A DNA stretch of 64,000 bases from Pedobacter ghigonis (GTDB lineage: Bacteria > Bacteroidota > Bacteroidia > Sphingobacteriales > Sphingobacteriaceae). The notes beneath the pieces were generated by a model. It was given only the letters and a program-made list of their open reading frames with translations, did no database searches and was not told the origin of the DNA. Positions within the stretch are counted from its first letter, which is position 1, and each line of letters starts with the position of its first letter. Made by a program: the position numbers and the translations under genes. The DNA is taken from the NCBI RefSeq assembly GCF_903166585.1, contig NZ_CAESCM010000006.1:1-64000 (forward strand). Reading direction: 5' to 3'. Shown here piece by piece: positions 1-8,909 of the stretch.

Positions 1-204
1 GAGGTGGAAAACGAAGTAAATTGTTAGAGCAGCCATTAAAAATGAACTGCCCTAATGAAGCTAGCTTAGAGCTGCCTTGGACTACAAAATTAAAAATTAA
101 TTTGGATATCAACACAGAATCTCCGTGGCTCAATATTCATCATGACAAAATAATCCAATTATCCCTTTTCCATCATCCATGTTCCATCATCCATTTTCTA
201 TTCT
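1..204. other. left-edge stretch without a supported gene
   Basis: One plus-strand frame is open from the window edge to about position 227, but its residues resemble no family I know and it runs into the 3' end of the barrel gene on the other strand. Another frame ends at a TAG at 25-27 and could be the last codons of a gene to the left. A 13-base unit, TTCCATCATCCAT, occurs twice at 168-180 and 182-194. I see no clear terminator. Confidence 0.3.
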
Positions 205-1335
205 TTAAAATGCTTCTGCTAAACTGATGTAAAACCCGCTTTGGCGTTTTTCATTTGCTAGTTTTTCGCCTATGCCATAATCGAGCCTAACACTCAGGCC
301 TTTTGCCGGATCAAAAAAGTACCGGCCTCCAACACCGTAGTTTGGCTTTAGTCCATCGCCGTTAAATTGCCCATTTGTAAATACTTTACCTGTACCTGCG
401 AATGCTACAATACCAAAACGGTTCATAAAGCGATAGCGGATTTCGGCCTGTGCAGCCATTAAATTTTCGTCGCGGTAACGGCCACTATAATAACCCCGCA
501 TCATTTGGTCGTTTCCTAACTGCTGCAATAAATAGAATGGCGTGCCTTTACTTTGTATGGTATAATATATTCCCTGTACACCCAGAACCACTTTAGGGGC
601 TAAACTAAAGAAACCCCGAAGGTCGAGCTTAATCTGTGAGCCATTGAAACTTTCCCCGCCAAAAAAATCTGGTGCATATTGATAGGTTGCCCTCCCAAAA
701 AAACCTTTGGTTGGGTAATTGTTGCTATTGCGGGTATCGTAACTCTGCGATGCTCCGATCCATGCTACCGAACCTCCTTCTTTATCCAAAATCCGTGGAT
801 TTGTGGTGAAAATGCCACCAGCTTCCTTATCGATAAAATGGTAATTCTCAAAACCTAATGAAATGCCTGTATAAGCTTTGGGTAAGGTATTCATTTCTGC
901 ATCGAAAAGTGTTTTAAAAACCCTTTGATCCAATTTATCCTCGTCTGACTTTTTAGCGTTGTTGCCGATACCGTAAAAATTAAATGGCTGGTTTTTAAAA
1001 CGGATATCACCAATAAAGTGGTATTTGTTCCCCTTTGTCCAGCTATCGCCCTTAAGCATAAAATTTGCGGTCTTTTTGGTAGAGTAGGTCGTATTCAACG
1101 CAAAATTGGAACTGCGGTTTAGCGTATCCTTACGGTCTATATAAAATGAATAAATAGCGCCAACACCAAACTCAAATCCGGTTTCCTGACTATAGCCAAA
1201 AGCGGGTAGAGGTAAAAAACTAGCTTTACGTGTAGTATCTTTTTCGTTAGAGAGCATTTTCCTGATCAGTTTCATTTGTGCAAAAGCACTTCCCGAAACG
1301 AACGCCAGTAAAATAATTAGATAATATTTTTTCAT
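205..1335 (-). CDS. BamA/TamA-family outer membrane beta-barrel protein
   Basis: The 376-residue product starts with a signal peptide (MKKYYLIILLAFVSGSAFA, cleavage near residue 19-20) and ends in Phe (SLAEAF), as expected for an outer-membrane barrel recognised by BAM. Alternating aromatic/glycine strands fill the body. Motifs such as GASQSYDTRNSNNYPTKGFF (about residues 193-212) and a C-terminal GGRYFFDPAKGLSVRLDYG stretch are typical of the surface antigen D15/Omp85 barrel. There is no room for POTRA domains, so this is a barrel-only member rather than BamA itself. It is transcribed alone and leftward. The spacer upstream of its start at 1335 is repeat-rich with no clear promoter. The family call is fairly sure; the substrate is unknown. 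Confidence 0.75.
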   Translation of the reverse strand: MKKYYLIILLAFVSGSAFAQMKLIRKMLSNEKDTTRKASFLPLPAFGYSQETGFEFGVGAIYSFYIDRKDTLNRSSNFALNTTYSTKKTANFMLKGDSWTKGNKYHFIGDIRFKNQPFNFYGIGNNAKKSDEDKLDQRVFKTLFDAEMNTLPKAYTGISLGFENYHFIDKEAGGIFTTNPRILDKEGGSVAWIGASQSYDTRNSNNYPTKGFFGRATYQYAPDFFGGESFNGSQIKLDLRGFFSLAPKVVLGVQGIYYTIQSKGTPFYLLQQLGNDQMMRGYYSGRYRDENLMAAQAEIRYRFMNRFGIVAFAGTGKVFTNGQFNGDGLKPNYGVGGRYFFDPAKGLSVRLDYGIGEKLANEKRQSGFYISLAEAF

Positions 1336-1537
1336 CGGTGCAAAGAAAAGGAAATTTAGTTATATGTTGGTTAACTGGTTAATTGTTTCACTAGTTCATG
1401 GTCATTAGTTCATTGGTGGCTGCAAATCGGTTAACTGGCTCTAAACTCCAACCTCTCAACTCCAAACTGGTTAGTTCACTGGTGCTTGATTATTCTATAT
1501 ATATAAGGTATACCATATAATAGGTATTGCTTTAAAA

Positions 1538-1563
1538 GATCCTTCGGCTTCGCTCAGGATGAC
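1538..1563. repeat. REP-like intergenic palindrome
   Basis: The unit begins GATCCTTCGGCTTCGCTCAG and ends GATGAC. Its arms ATCCT and AGGAT can pair around a GC-rich loop. The same word (GTCATCCTGAGCGAAGCCGA on the other strand) is familiar as a dispersed intergenic repeat in many bacterial genomes. Only one copy is present here, so its repeat status rests on prior knowledge. Confidence 0.5.
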
Positions 1564-1621
1564 GATCACGAGTGAGATCGGTTAATGAGGACTGAAATTC
1601 TAATAAACATAATGTAAGAAT

Positions 1622-1652
1622 TCTTTTGTGCCTTCGTGCCTTTGTGGTAAAA
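1622..1652. repeat. dispersed intergenic motif
   Basis: The core TTGTGCCTTCGTGCCTTTGT is itself an internal near-duplication (GTGCCTTCGTGCCTTTGTGG). It resembles a motif often met in Bacteroidota intergenic DNA. A single copy is seen here and it has no obvious function. Confidence 0.35.
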
Positions 1653-1769
1653 GATAAGGAAGGGATTCGGACGGGGCAGTGATAGGCTATTTATATCAGT
1701 CAACAAACGCCAAGCGCAGCCCGCAAAACGCTAAACACATTTACGTTTTAACCTTTCGGCCTAAATACC

Positions 1770-1777
1770 TATTTTTG
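1770..1777 (+). promoter_or_regulatory. Bacteroidota -7 promoter box (TATTTTTG)
   Basis: TATTTTTG matches the primary-sigma consensus TAnnTTTG. It lies 21 bases before the ATG at 1799, so transcription should begin around 1783. No clean TTTG -33 box is present at the usual spacing (TTTACG is near). Its position argues against a start upstream of 1799. Confidence 0.5.
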
Positions 1778-1798
1778 CGGCAAACAATACAAAACGAA

Positions 1799-2779
1799 AT
1801 GAGCAATACTAGAGGACCAATATCTCAGTTTATGGAGCGCAATTATCTCCATTTTAATGCTGCGGCAATGATGGATGCGGCTAAAGGATACGAAACGCAT
1901 TTAGACGAGGGTGGCAAAATGATGATCACACTTGCCGGTGCAATGAGTACTGCAGAATTGGGTATTTCGCTTGCAGAGATGATCCGTCAGGATAAAGTGG
2001 AGATTATTTCTTGTACAGGTGCCAATTTAGAAGAGGATATTATGAACCTGGTTGCGCATTCTCACTATAAACGTGTACCAAACTACCGCGATTTGAGCCC
2101 GCAGGATGAGTGGGACTTATTAGAGAACCACTACAACCGCGTTACCGATACTTGTATTCCGGAAGAAGAAGCTTTCCGTCGTTTACAGAAACACATCCAC
2201 AAAATCTGGAAGGATGCAGATACAGCTGGCGAAAGATATTTCCCGCATGAGTTCATGTACAAAATGCTGTTAAGCGGCGATTTGGAGCAATACTATGAAA
2301 TAGACCCTAAAAACTCGTGGATGCTGGCTGCGGCTGAAAAGAATTTACCAATCGTAGTGCCTGGATGGGAAGATTCGACGATGGGTAACATTTTCGCCTC
2401 GTACGTAATGAAAAGTGAATTAAAGGCAACTACCATGAAAAGTGGTATTGAATATATGGGCTGGCTTGCCGATTGGTATATTGCCAACAGTGGCGGTAAA
2501 GGAATTGGTTTCTTCCAGATTGGTGGAGGTATTGCCGGCGATTTCCCGATTTGCGTAGTACCAATGTTGTATCAGGATATGGAAATGGAAAACATTCCCT
2601 TCTGGAGCTACTTCTGCCAGATCTCAGATTCGACCACTTCTTACGGCTCGTATTCGGGCGCAGTGCCGAACGAAAAAATTACCTGGGGTAAACTGGATAT
2701 TCACACACCTAAATTTATTGTAGAAAGCGACGCAACAATTGTAGCACCATTAATGTTTGCGTGGATATTAAAACAATAA
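1799..2779 (+). CDS. deoxyhypusine synthase family protein
   Basis: The 326-residue protein aligns along its length with the deoxyhypusine synthase fold, an NAD-dependent aminobutyl transferase. The active-site region is recognisable: SGAVPNEKITWGK ends in Lys298, the counterpart of the catalytic lysine in the eukaryotic SGARPDEAVSWGK motif, followed by SDATIVAPL. An N-terminal NAD-site segment (AGAMSTAELG, CTGANLEED) is also present. The frame stays open upstream to 1679, but the ATG at 1799 starts the conserved sequence and follows a promoter box. Bacteria lack eIF5A and hypusine, so the substrate is probably a free amine (polyamine metabolism, for example homospermidine formation); this is inference. 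The gene is monocistronic, with a terminator behind it. Confidence 0.85.
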   Translation: MSNTRGPISQFMERNYLHFNAAAMMDAAKGYETHLDEGGKMMITLAGAMSTAELGISLAEMIRQDKVEIISCTGANLEEDIMNLVAHSHYKRVPNYRDLSPQDEWDLLENHYNRVTDTCIPEEEAFRRLQKHIHKIWKDADTAGERYFPHEFMYKMLLSGDLEQYYEIDPKNSWMLAAAEKNLPIVVPGWEDSTMGNIFASYVMKSELKATTMKSGIEYMGWLADWYIANSGGKGIGFFQIGGGIAGDFPICVVPMLYQDMEMENIPFWSYFCQISDSTTSYGSYSGAVPNEKITWGKLDIHTPKFIVESDATIVAPLMFAWILKQ

Positions 2780-2814
2780 TTGCAAGAAATAAATAAACCA
2801 AATTGGTTTTTGGT

Positions 2815-2856
2815 ATGCCCATTTGAGATTAGGTATCAAAAATGGGCATTTTTATT
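2815..2856 (+). terminator. rho-independent terminator after the DHS-like gene
   Basis: Perfect 10-bp arms ATGCCCATTT (2815-2824) and AAATGGGCAT (2840-2849) are followed by a T-rich tract. It lies 36 bases after the stop codon and separates this gene from the respiratory operon. Confidence 0.8.
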
Positions 2857-2945
2857 GCCTGAATGGCTCAAATCAGCATTTGTTTAGAATGATTATAAAT
2901 TGTATTTCCAGTCACTATTATGTCATGGGATTTATTAATAAGTTA

Positions 2946-2953
2946 TACTTTTG
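2946..2953 (+). promoter_or_regulatory. candidate -7 box (TACTTTTG) for the act/cox operon
   Basis: TACTTTTG matches TAnnTTTG and lies about 80 bases upstream of actA, in the gap after the preceding terminator. No good -33 TTTG was found, so this is a candidate only. Confidence 0.4.
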
Positions 2954-3034
2954 TTCAAGTTTTGATGGGGCTATCTGGGTTCAAGCATCAATTTCACAAC
3001 AAAAAGTAAATTAAATAAGTATAAAGTGTTCATT

Positions 3035-4327
3035 ATGAGAGATATCTCGATGATTTTAAAGAATGTTTGGAAGTCGTTATTCGTATTTTCAGCAGTTTCC
3101 GTAATAGCGGTTTCTACCGTAAATGCGCAAGATGCTAAAGAGGGAAGAACGCTTTTCAAAGCAAAATGTACGTCGTGCCACGCATTAGATCAGAAAATGG
3201 TTGGTCCTGCCTTAACAGGAGTATCGGATCGTCACTCTGAAGAGTTCCTTTTAAAATGGATTCCAAATTCGCAAGGCTTGGTAGCTTCTGGTAACCCTGA
3301 GGCTGTTAAACTTTTTAACGATCACGGAAAAGTTCCAATGACATCTTTTCCTGAGTTAGACGAAACAAAAGTAAAAGATATCTTAGCTTACATTAAAGAA
3401 GGCGAGCCTAAAGCTGCTAAAGCTGAAGGTGGTGCTGCCGTTAAAGACGAATCTACTTCAGGTTTATCAATTGCAGGTATCGTAGCCATTGTAATTGTAG
3501 CTATTGTTATCCTTGTTATTCTAGGTCGCGCATCTAAATTATTAGAGCGTCTGATTCTACAGAAACAAGGTATCGAAATTGAAGAAGATGTGCCATTGAA
3601 AGTAGGTGTGCGCAAGATGTTCAAAAACAAGAAATTTGTGATGTTCTTCATCTTGTGTCTAATTATCTGCTTAGGTTCGTTCGGTTGGATGGGCATGTGG
3701 GAAACCGGTGTTCACACTGGCTATCAACCAGTTCAGCCAATTAAATTCTCTCACGAGCTGCACGCAGGTATCAATCAGATCGATTGTCAGTACTGCCACT
3801 CTGGAGCATTTAAATCTAAAAATGCATCTATTCCATCATTAAACGTTTGTATGAACTGCCACAAAGCGGTACAGGCAAGAGATAAATATGATGGCGAGAT
3901 TTCTCCTGAGATCAAGAAAATCTACAGTGCTTTAGGTTACGATCCTGAAACACAGAAGTATGACGAGAGCAAATCGAAACCAATGGAGTGGGTACGTGTA
4001 CACAATCTACCTGATTTTGCTTACTTCAACCACTCTCAACACGTGGTAGTTGCAGAAGATGCAATTCGTAAAGCAAAAGGATTACAGCCAACTGAACCTG
4101 TTTGTTTCGCTTGTCACGGTCCGGTTAATACAATGGAAGAAATTTATCAATATTCTCCATTAACCATGAAATGGTGTATTAACTGCCATAAAGAAACAGA
4201 TATTTCTGGTCAGAAAAACAATGCTTTCTACGCTAAGGTTATTGAAGCGCACGAAAAAATTAAAAAAGGCGAGAAAATTACACCAGCGTTATTGGGTGGT
4301 TTAGAGTGTGGTAAGTGCCACTATTAA
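3035..4327 (+). CDS. actA: alternative complex III subunit A, multiheme cytochrome c with extra N-terminal heme domain
   Basis: ActA carries electrons within alternative complex III, the quinol:electron-acceptor oxidoreductase that replaces bc1 in this phylum. The 430-residue product has a signal peptide cleaved near residue 31 (VNA/QDA), then a monoheme domain (CTSCH, 45-49), two transmembrane helices (about 144-165 and 201-222), and a pentaheme part with CxxCH at 251-255, 272-276, 357-361, 381-385 and 425-429, the last ending one residue before the stop. This gives six c-heme sites. The frame is also open from a GTG at 3026; the ATG at 3035 was chosen because it gives a normal signal peptide. 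It is the first gene of the act-cox operon, 48 bases before actB. Confidence 0.93.
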   Translation: MRDISMILKNVWKSLFVFSAVSVIAVSTVNAQDAKEGRTLFKAKCTSCHALDQKMVGPALTGVSDRHSEEFLLKWIPNSQGLVASGNPEAVKLFNDHGKVPMTSFPELDETKVKDILAYIKEGEPKAAKAEGGAAVKDESTSGLSIAGIVAIVIVAIVILVILGRASKLLERLILQKQGIEIEEDVPLKVGVRKMFKNKKFVMFFILCLIICLGSFGWMGMWETGVHTGYQPVQPIKFSHELHAGINQIDCQYCHSGAFKSKNASIPSLNVCMNCHKAVQARDKYDGEISPEIKKIYSALGYDPETQKYDESKSKPMEWVRVHNLPDFAYFNHSQHVVVAEDAIRKAKGLQPTEPVCFACHGPVNTMEEIYQYSPLTMKWCINCHKETDISGQKNNAFYAKVIEAHEKIKKGEKITPALLGGLECGKCHY

Positions 4328-4375
4328 TAGATTAGAGTTTAGTAAGAACGTTCGATAAACAGTAATATAGCTTAA

Positions 4376-7300
4376 ATGGAAAGCAATAAAAAATACTGGA
4401 AAGGCTTAGAGGAGTATAACAATACACCGGATTTTGTTAAAAATAACAAAAACGAATTCGCCGAGCCACTTCCAATAGAAGATGTTTTAAATGAAGCAGG
4501 GTTAAGTACCGTTACCCCACGCCGCGACTTTTTAAAGGCGTTAGGTTTTGGTTTAGGTGCGGTTACATTAGCTGCCTGCCAAAGTACACCGTTAAAAAAA
4601 TCAATCCCTTATCTGGTAAAACCTGAAGAGGTTACTCCAGGTATTCCTAACTTTTATACTTCTAGCTTCAATGGCCAGAGTATCTTAGTTAAAACAAGAG
4701 AGGGACGCCCAATTAAAATTGAACCGAATCCAAATGCAGGTTTATACAATTGCGGTACCGATGCAAGAGCGCAAGCTTCAGTTTTAGATTTATACGATGT
4801 ATCTAAACTAAAAGCACCAGCTTTAGTAAAAGGTGGTCAGACTGAAGAAACTACCTGGGCAAAAATCGACAGCTTTGTAAAAGGCGAGTTGGCAAAAGCA
4901 CAGGCTTCAGGTAAAAAAATCCGTATCGTTGCATCAACAGTAAACAGCCCGTCAACTAACGCAGCTATTGCAACTTTTGTTGCTAAATATCCTGCAGCTA
5001 AACTGGTTCAGTACGATGCTGTTTCATATACAGGTATTATTCAGGCTAACCAAAATAGTTTTGGTAAAGCTGTTTTACCAAAGTATAACTTCGATAAAGC
5101 CGATTTAATTGTTAGTTTCAGTGCCGATTTCTTAGGTACCTGGATCAGTGGTGAAGAGTTTACTTCTCAGTATACTGCTAACCGTAACTACAAATCGTTA
5201 GAAAATAAAAAAATGAGCCGCCACATTCAGTTCGAAGGTGGTATGAGCTTAACCGGTACTAACGCCGATACCCGTGTTCCTGTTAAATTATCAGAAGAAG
5301 GCCCTGCATTAATCGCTTTATACAACGCAATTACTGGTCAGGCTTTACCTGGCGGAACATTAGGTAATAATGCTACAGCTGATAAAGTAATTAAATTAGT
5401 TGCTAAAGAATTATTACAGAATAAAGGTAAAGGTTTAGTAGTTTGTGGTTCGAACGATGTTTCTACACAAATTTTAGTAAATGCCATTAACGCCGCTATC
5501 GGAAGTTACGGTACTACTATCGATTTAGATAACCCTTGCTACTTATATGCTGGTAACGATGCTGAATTTAATGGCTTAGTTGCTGAAATGGGACGTGGCG
5601 AAGTTGGTGCAGTTTTATTCTTAAACAGCAACCCGGCTTACGATGCAGCAAATGCAAAAGCATTTACTGATGCTTTAGCTAAAGTTCCGGCAAAAATTTC
5701 ATTCTCAGACCGTGCTGATGAAACAGCTACGCTTTGCGATGCAATTGCTATTAACCACAACTACTTAGAATCGTGGGGTGATGCGAATGCTTACGAAGGA
5801 TATTATTCTATCGTTCAGCCAACCATTAACCCGGTTTTCAATAGCCGTCAGGCAGAAGAGAGTTTATTAACCTGGGCTGATGCTCCTGTTAAAGACTACT
5901 ATCAGTTTGTACGCAGCAACTGGGAAGCTAAAGTATTGCCAGCTGCAGGTTTGAAATGGGAAGAGGTGTTAGAGAAAGGTGTAGTTACAACAGCTGCTAA
6001 AGCTGCTGCTGCTTACAGCTTCACTTTATCGTTAGCTGCAGTAGCTACTTCAATTACCAACAGCAGCAAAGCTTTGGCTAAAGAAGTAGAGTTACAGGTT
6101 TACGAAAACATCCCGATGCGTGATGGTAAAAATGCAAACAACGCATTCTTACAAGAGTTACCTGATCCGGTTTCTAAAGTAACCTGGGATAACTTTGTTG
6201 CCATTGCTCCGAAATTCGCAGAAAAATTAAAAGTTAAAGAATTTGATGTTGTAACTGTAAAAGGTAGCAACGGATATTCGGTAGACCTTCCGGTATTGAT
6301 CCAACCAGGACAAGCACAAGGAACTGCATCTATCGCATTAGGTTACGGCCGTACCAAAACTGGTAAAGCTGGTAACGATGTAGGTAAAAATGCTTTCCCT
6401 TTTGTTTCTTTTGTTAACGGAACAATGCAATATGCTACTTCGGTAACCATTACCCCAACAGGCGGTTACTACGAACTGGCACAAACACAAACCCACCACT
6501 CTTTCGAGGGCCGTGCAGTAATTAAAGAAGCTACTTTTAAGGAATACTTAAAAAATGCTGGTGCCGGTAACGAAAAAGGCGAGCACAAAGATTACGATCT
6601 TTGGGATCAATACGAAAAACCAGGTAACAACTGGGTTATGGCAATCGATTTGAATGCTTGTACTGGTTGTGGTTCTTGTGTTGTTGCCTGTAACGTAGAA
6701 AACAATATTCCGGTTGTAGGCCGTGATGAGGTTCGTCGTCGCCGTGAAATGCACTGGATCCGTATCGACCGTTACTATAGCTATGAAACTAAAGATGGCG
6801 ATGTAACGAGAGAGAAGGAAATTGCAAAATTAGAAGACTTAGATCACGTTTCAGTTGTTCACCAACCAATGTTGTGCCAACACTGTGATCACGCACCTTG
6901 CGAAACTGTATGTCCGGTATTGGCAACAGTACACTCAAGTGATGGTTTAAACCACATGGCTTATAACCGTTGCGTAGGTACACGTTACTGTGCAAACAAC
7001 TGTCCATACAAAGTACGTCGTTTCAACTGGTTCAACTACTGGAACGATTCTCGTTTCGATAACTATTTAAATAACGAGTTTACCCAATTGGTTTTAAATC
7101 CTGATGTAACTACACGTTCAAGAGGGGTTATGGAAAAATGCTCAATGTGTATTCAACGTATACAAGGTGGCAAATTACAAGCTAAACTGGAGAAACGTCC
7201 ATTAAAAGATGGCGATATTAAAATGGCTTGTCAGGAAGCTTGTTCAGCAAATGCAATCGTATTTGGTGATGCAAACGATCCAAATTCAGAGGTTTCAAAA

Positions 7301-7408
7301 GCATTGCGTTCTGAGCGTATCTACTACGTATTAGAAGAAATCAATGTGAAACCAGGTATCGGCTACATGACAAAAATTAGAAATACAGATACAACAGTAC
7401 AAGCGTAA
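4376..7408 (+). CDS. actB: alternative complex III subunit B, molybdopterin-oxidoreductase-like iron-sulfur protein
   Basis: ActB (1010 residues) is the large peripheral subunit of ACIII. A twin-arginine motif (RRDFLK, 49-54) runs into a lipobox-like LAAC (Cys68), so it is probably exported by Tat and lipid-anchored. Residues about 70-730 resemble a molybdopterin oxidoreductase, but in this family no molybdenum cofactor is bound. The C-terminal part is a ferredoxin-like subunit with four cysteine clusters: CTGCGSCVVAC (Cys762-772), CQHCDHAPCETVC (834-846), a CVGTRYCANNC cluster, and CSMC paired with CQEAC. These would hold three 4Fe-4S and one 3Fe-4S centres in known ACIII structures. The fusion of both parts is normal for the family. 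It sits between actA and actC in one operon. Confidence 0.95.
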   Translation: MESNKKYWKGLEEYNNTPDFVKNNKNEFAEPLPIEDVLNEAGLSTVTPRRDFLKALGFGLGAVTLAACQSTPLKKSIPYLVKPEEVTPGIPNFYTSSFNGQSILVKTREGRPIKIEPNPNAGLYNCGTDARAQASVLDLYDVSKLKAPALVKGGQTEETTWAKIDSFVKGELAKAQASGKKIRIVASTVNSPSTNAAIATFVAKYPAAKLVQYDAVSYTGIIQANQNSFGKAVLPKYNFDKADLIVSFSADFLGTWISGEEFTSQYTANRNYKSLENKKMSRHIQFEGGMSLTGTNADTRVPVKLSEEGPALIALYNAITGQALPGGTLGNNATADKVIKLVAKELLQNKGKGLVVCGSNDVSTQILVNAINAAIGSYGTTIDLDNPCYLYAGNDAEFNGLVAEMGRGEVGAVLFLNSNPAYDAANAKAFTDALAKVPAKISFSDRADETATLCDAIAINHNYLESWGDANAYEGYYSIVQPTINPVFNSRQAEESLLTWADAPVKDYYQFVRSNWEAKVLPAAGLKWEEVLEKGVVTTAAKAAAAYSFTLSLAAVATSITNSSKALAKEVELQVYENIPMRDGKNANNAFLQELPDPVSKVTWDNFVAIAPKFAEKLKVKEFDVVTVKGSNGYSVDLPVLIQPGQAQGTASIALGYGRTKTGKAGNDVGKNAFPFVSFVNGTMQYATSVTITPTGGYYELAQTQTHHSFEGRAVIKEATFKEYLKNAGAGNEKGEHKDYDLWDQYEKPGNNWVMAIDLNACTGCGSCVVACNVENNIPVVGRDEVRRRREMHWIRIDRYYSYETKDGDVTREKEIAKLEDLDHVSVVHQPMLCQHCDHAPCETVCPVLATVHSSDGLNHMAYNRCVGTRYCANNCPYKVRRFNWFNYWNDSRFDNYLNNEFTQLVLNPDVTTRSRGVMEKCSMCIQRIQGGKLQAKLEKRPLKDGDIKMACQEACSANAIVFGDANDPNSEVSKALRSERIYYVLEEINVKPGIGYMTKIRNTDTTVQA

Positions 7409-7434
7409 GCTTTAGTATAAAGAAAATACAAATT

Positions 7435-8907
7435 ATGTCAGGACATAACGAATCAATACTTAGAGAACCATTAATTACCGGCGATAATATCACGTATGCA
7501 AAAATTACGGACGATATTTTGATGCCAGTAGAAAATAAGCCAAACAAAGCTTGGTGGATTGGTTTCATCGTTGCCTCATTAGGTGCTTTACTTTGGGCAG
7601 TAGCTGTAAGTTACACCTTCTGGAACGGTATCGGAGCATGGGGTTTAAATAAAACAGTAGGTTGGGCTTGGGATATCACCGGTTTCGTATGGTGGGTAGG
7701 TATTGGTCACGCCGGAACACTAATCTCGGCTGTACTATTACTTTTCCGTCAGAACTGGCGTAACTCAATCAACCGTTCGGCAGAGGCGATGACGATCTTC
7801 GCCGTAATCTGTGCCGCAACTTATGTAGTATCGCACATGGGCCGCCCTTGGTTAGCTTATTGGGTTTTACCTTTACCAAACCAGTTTGGTTCACTTTGGG
7901 TAAACTTTAACTCACCATTGGTATGGGATATGTTTGCAATCTCAACTTATTTCTCTGTATCATTATTATTCTGGTACACAGGTTTATTACCAGATATTGC
8001 AACCATCCGCGACCGTGCAGTGGGTACACGTAGAAAAATCTATTCTATCTTCTCTTTCGGATGGAGTGGAAGTGTTAAAACATGGCAACGTTTCGAAGCG
8101 GTGTCGTTAATCTTAGCTGGTATTTCTACACCACTTGTACTTTCGGTACACACGATTGTATCAATGGACTTTGCAACTTCAGTAATTCCGGGATGGCACA
8201 CTACCATCTTCCCTCCATACTTCGTAGCAGGTGCGATTTTCTCGGGCTTCGCGATGGTGTTAACCTTATTATTGGTTGCCCGTAAAGTATTAGGCTTAGA
8301 GAATTACATCACCATGTTCCACATCGAGTCGATGAATAAAATCATCATCTTAACCGGATCAATTGTAGGTGTTGCTTATTTAACTGAGTTCTTCATTGCC
8401 TGGTATTCAGGTTCAGAGTATGAGCAGTATGCCTTCATCAACAGATCTACTGGTCCTTACTGGTGGTCGTACTGGATGATGATGACTTGTAACGTAATCT
8501 CTCCACAGTTATTATGGTTCAGAAAGATCCGTTTAAGCATTAAAGCTACCTGGATTTTATCAATCGTAGTAAACGTAGGTATGTGGTTCGAGCGTTTCGT
8601 AATTATCGTTACTTCATTACACCGCGATTATATTCCATCTAGCTGGGCGATGTTCTATCCAACCTGGGTTGATATCAGTGTATTCGTAGGTTCGATTGGA
8701 TTATTCTTCACCTTATTCTTATTGTTCTTAAGGGTATTGCCATCAATCGCTATCGCAGAGGTTAAATTATTATTAAAATCTGCAAGTGAGCAAGCTAAAA
8801 TGAAACAGATTAAAGAAGGGCACGAGAATAAAGAATATGTAGCTGAGTACATAGAGTCTTTAGAAAAATTTGATAGTGTTAAACAAGAAGATTACGCAAA
8901 AATATAA
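7435..8907 (+). CDS. actC: alternative complex III subunit C, NrfD-like quinol-binding membrane protein
   Basis: The 490-residue NrfD/PsrC-type protein has about ten hydrophobic helices, beginning near residue 43 (WIGFIVASLGALLWAV). ActC holds the menaquinol site facing the iron-sulfur part of ActB. Typical NrfD features are visible: GIGHAGTLISAVLLLFRQNW in the second-third helix region and SHMGRPWLAYW after helix 4. It starts 26 bases after actB and ends 2 bases before actD, which indicates tight co-expression. The assignment is secure by sequence character and by its place between actB and actD. Confidence 0.95.
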   Translation: MSGHNESILREPLITGDNITYAKITDDILMPVENKPNKAWWIGFIVASLGALLWAVAVSYTFWNGIGAWGLNKTVGWAWDITGFVWWVGIGHAGTLISAVLLLFRQNWRNSINRSAEAMTIFAVICAATYVVSHMGRPWLAYWVLPLPNQFGSLWVNFNSPLVWDMFAISTYFSVSLLFWYTGLLPDIATIRDRAVGTRRKIYSIFSFGWSGSVKTWQRFEAVSLILAGISTPLVLSVHTIVSMDFATSVIPGWHTTIFPPYFVAGAIFSGFAMVLTLLLVARKVLGLENYITMFHIESMNKIIILTGSIVGVAYLTEFFIAWYSGSEYEQYAFINRSTGPYWWSYWMMMTCNVISPQLLWFRKIRLSIKATWILSIVVNVGMWFERFVIIVTSLHRDYIPSSWAMFYPTWVDISVFVGSIGLFFTLFLLFLRVLPSIAIAEVKLLLKSASEQAKMKQIKEGHENKEYVAEYIESLEKFDSVKQEDYAKI

Positions 8908-8909
8908 CA

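Larger units (their letters stand above)
1336..1798. other. repeat-rich spacer
   Basis: This 463-base spacer lies between the divergent barrel and DHS-like genes. It holds GTTAACTGG-type repeats (1369-1385 and 1429-1440), low-complexity AACTCCAAC runs (about 1440-1470), a short AT-rich palindromic stretch (about 1497-1530), a REP-like hairpin (1538-1563), a second widespread intergenic motif (1622-1652), and a -7 promoter box at 1770. No coding frame in it looks real. Confidence 0.6.

Noticed and set aside
21..227. 68-residue plus-strand open frame at the left edge
   Set aside because: No recognisable domain, low-complexity His/Phe-rich end from a DNA repeat, and overlap with the 3' end of the barrel gene.
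2823..3014. 63-residue plus-strand frame in the gap before actA
   Set aside because: It starts inside the terminator of the previous gene, spans the candidate promoter and resembles no protein family.
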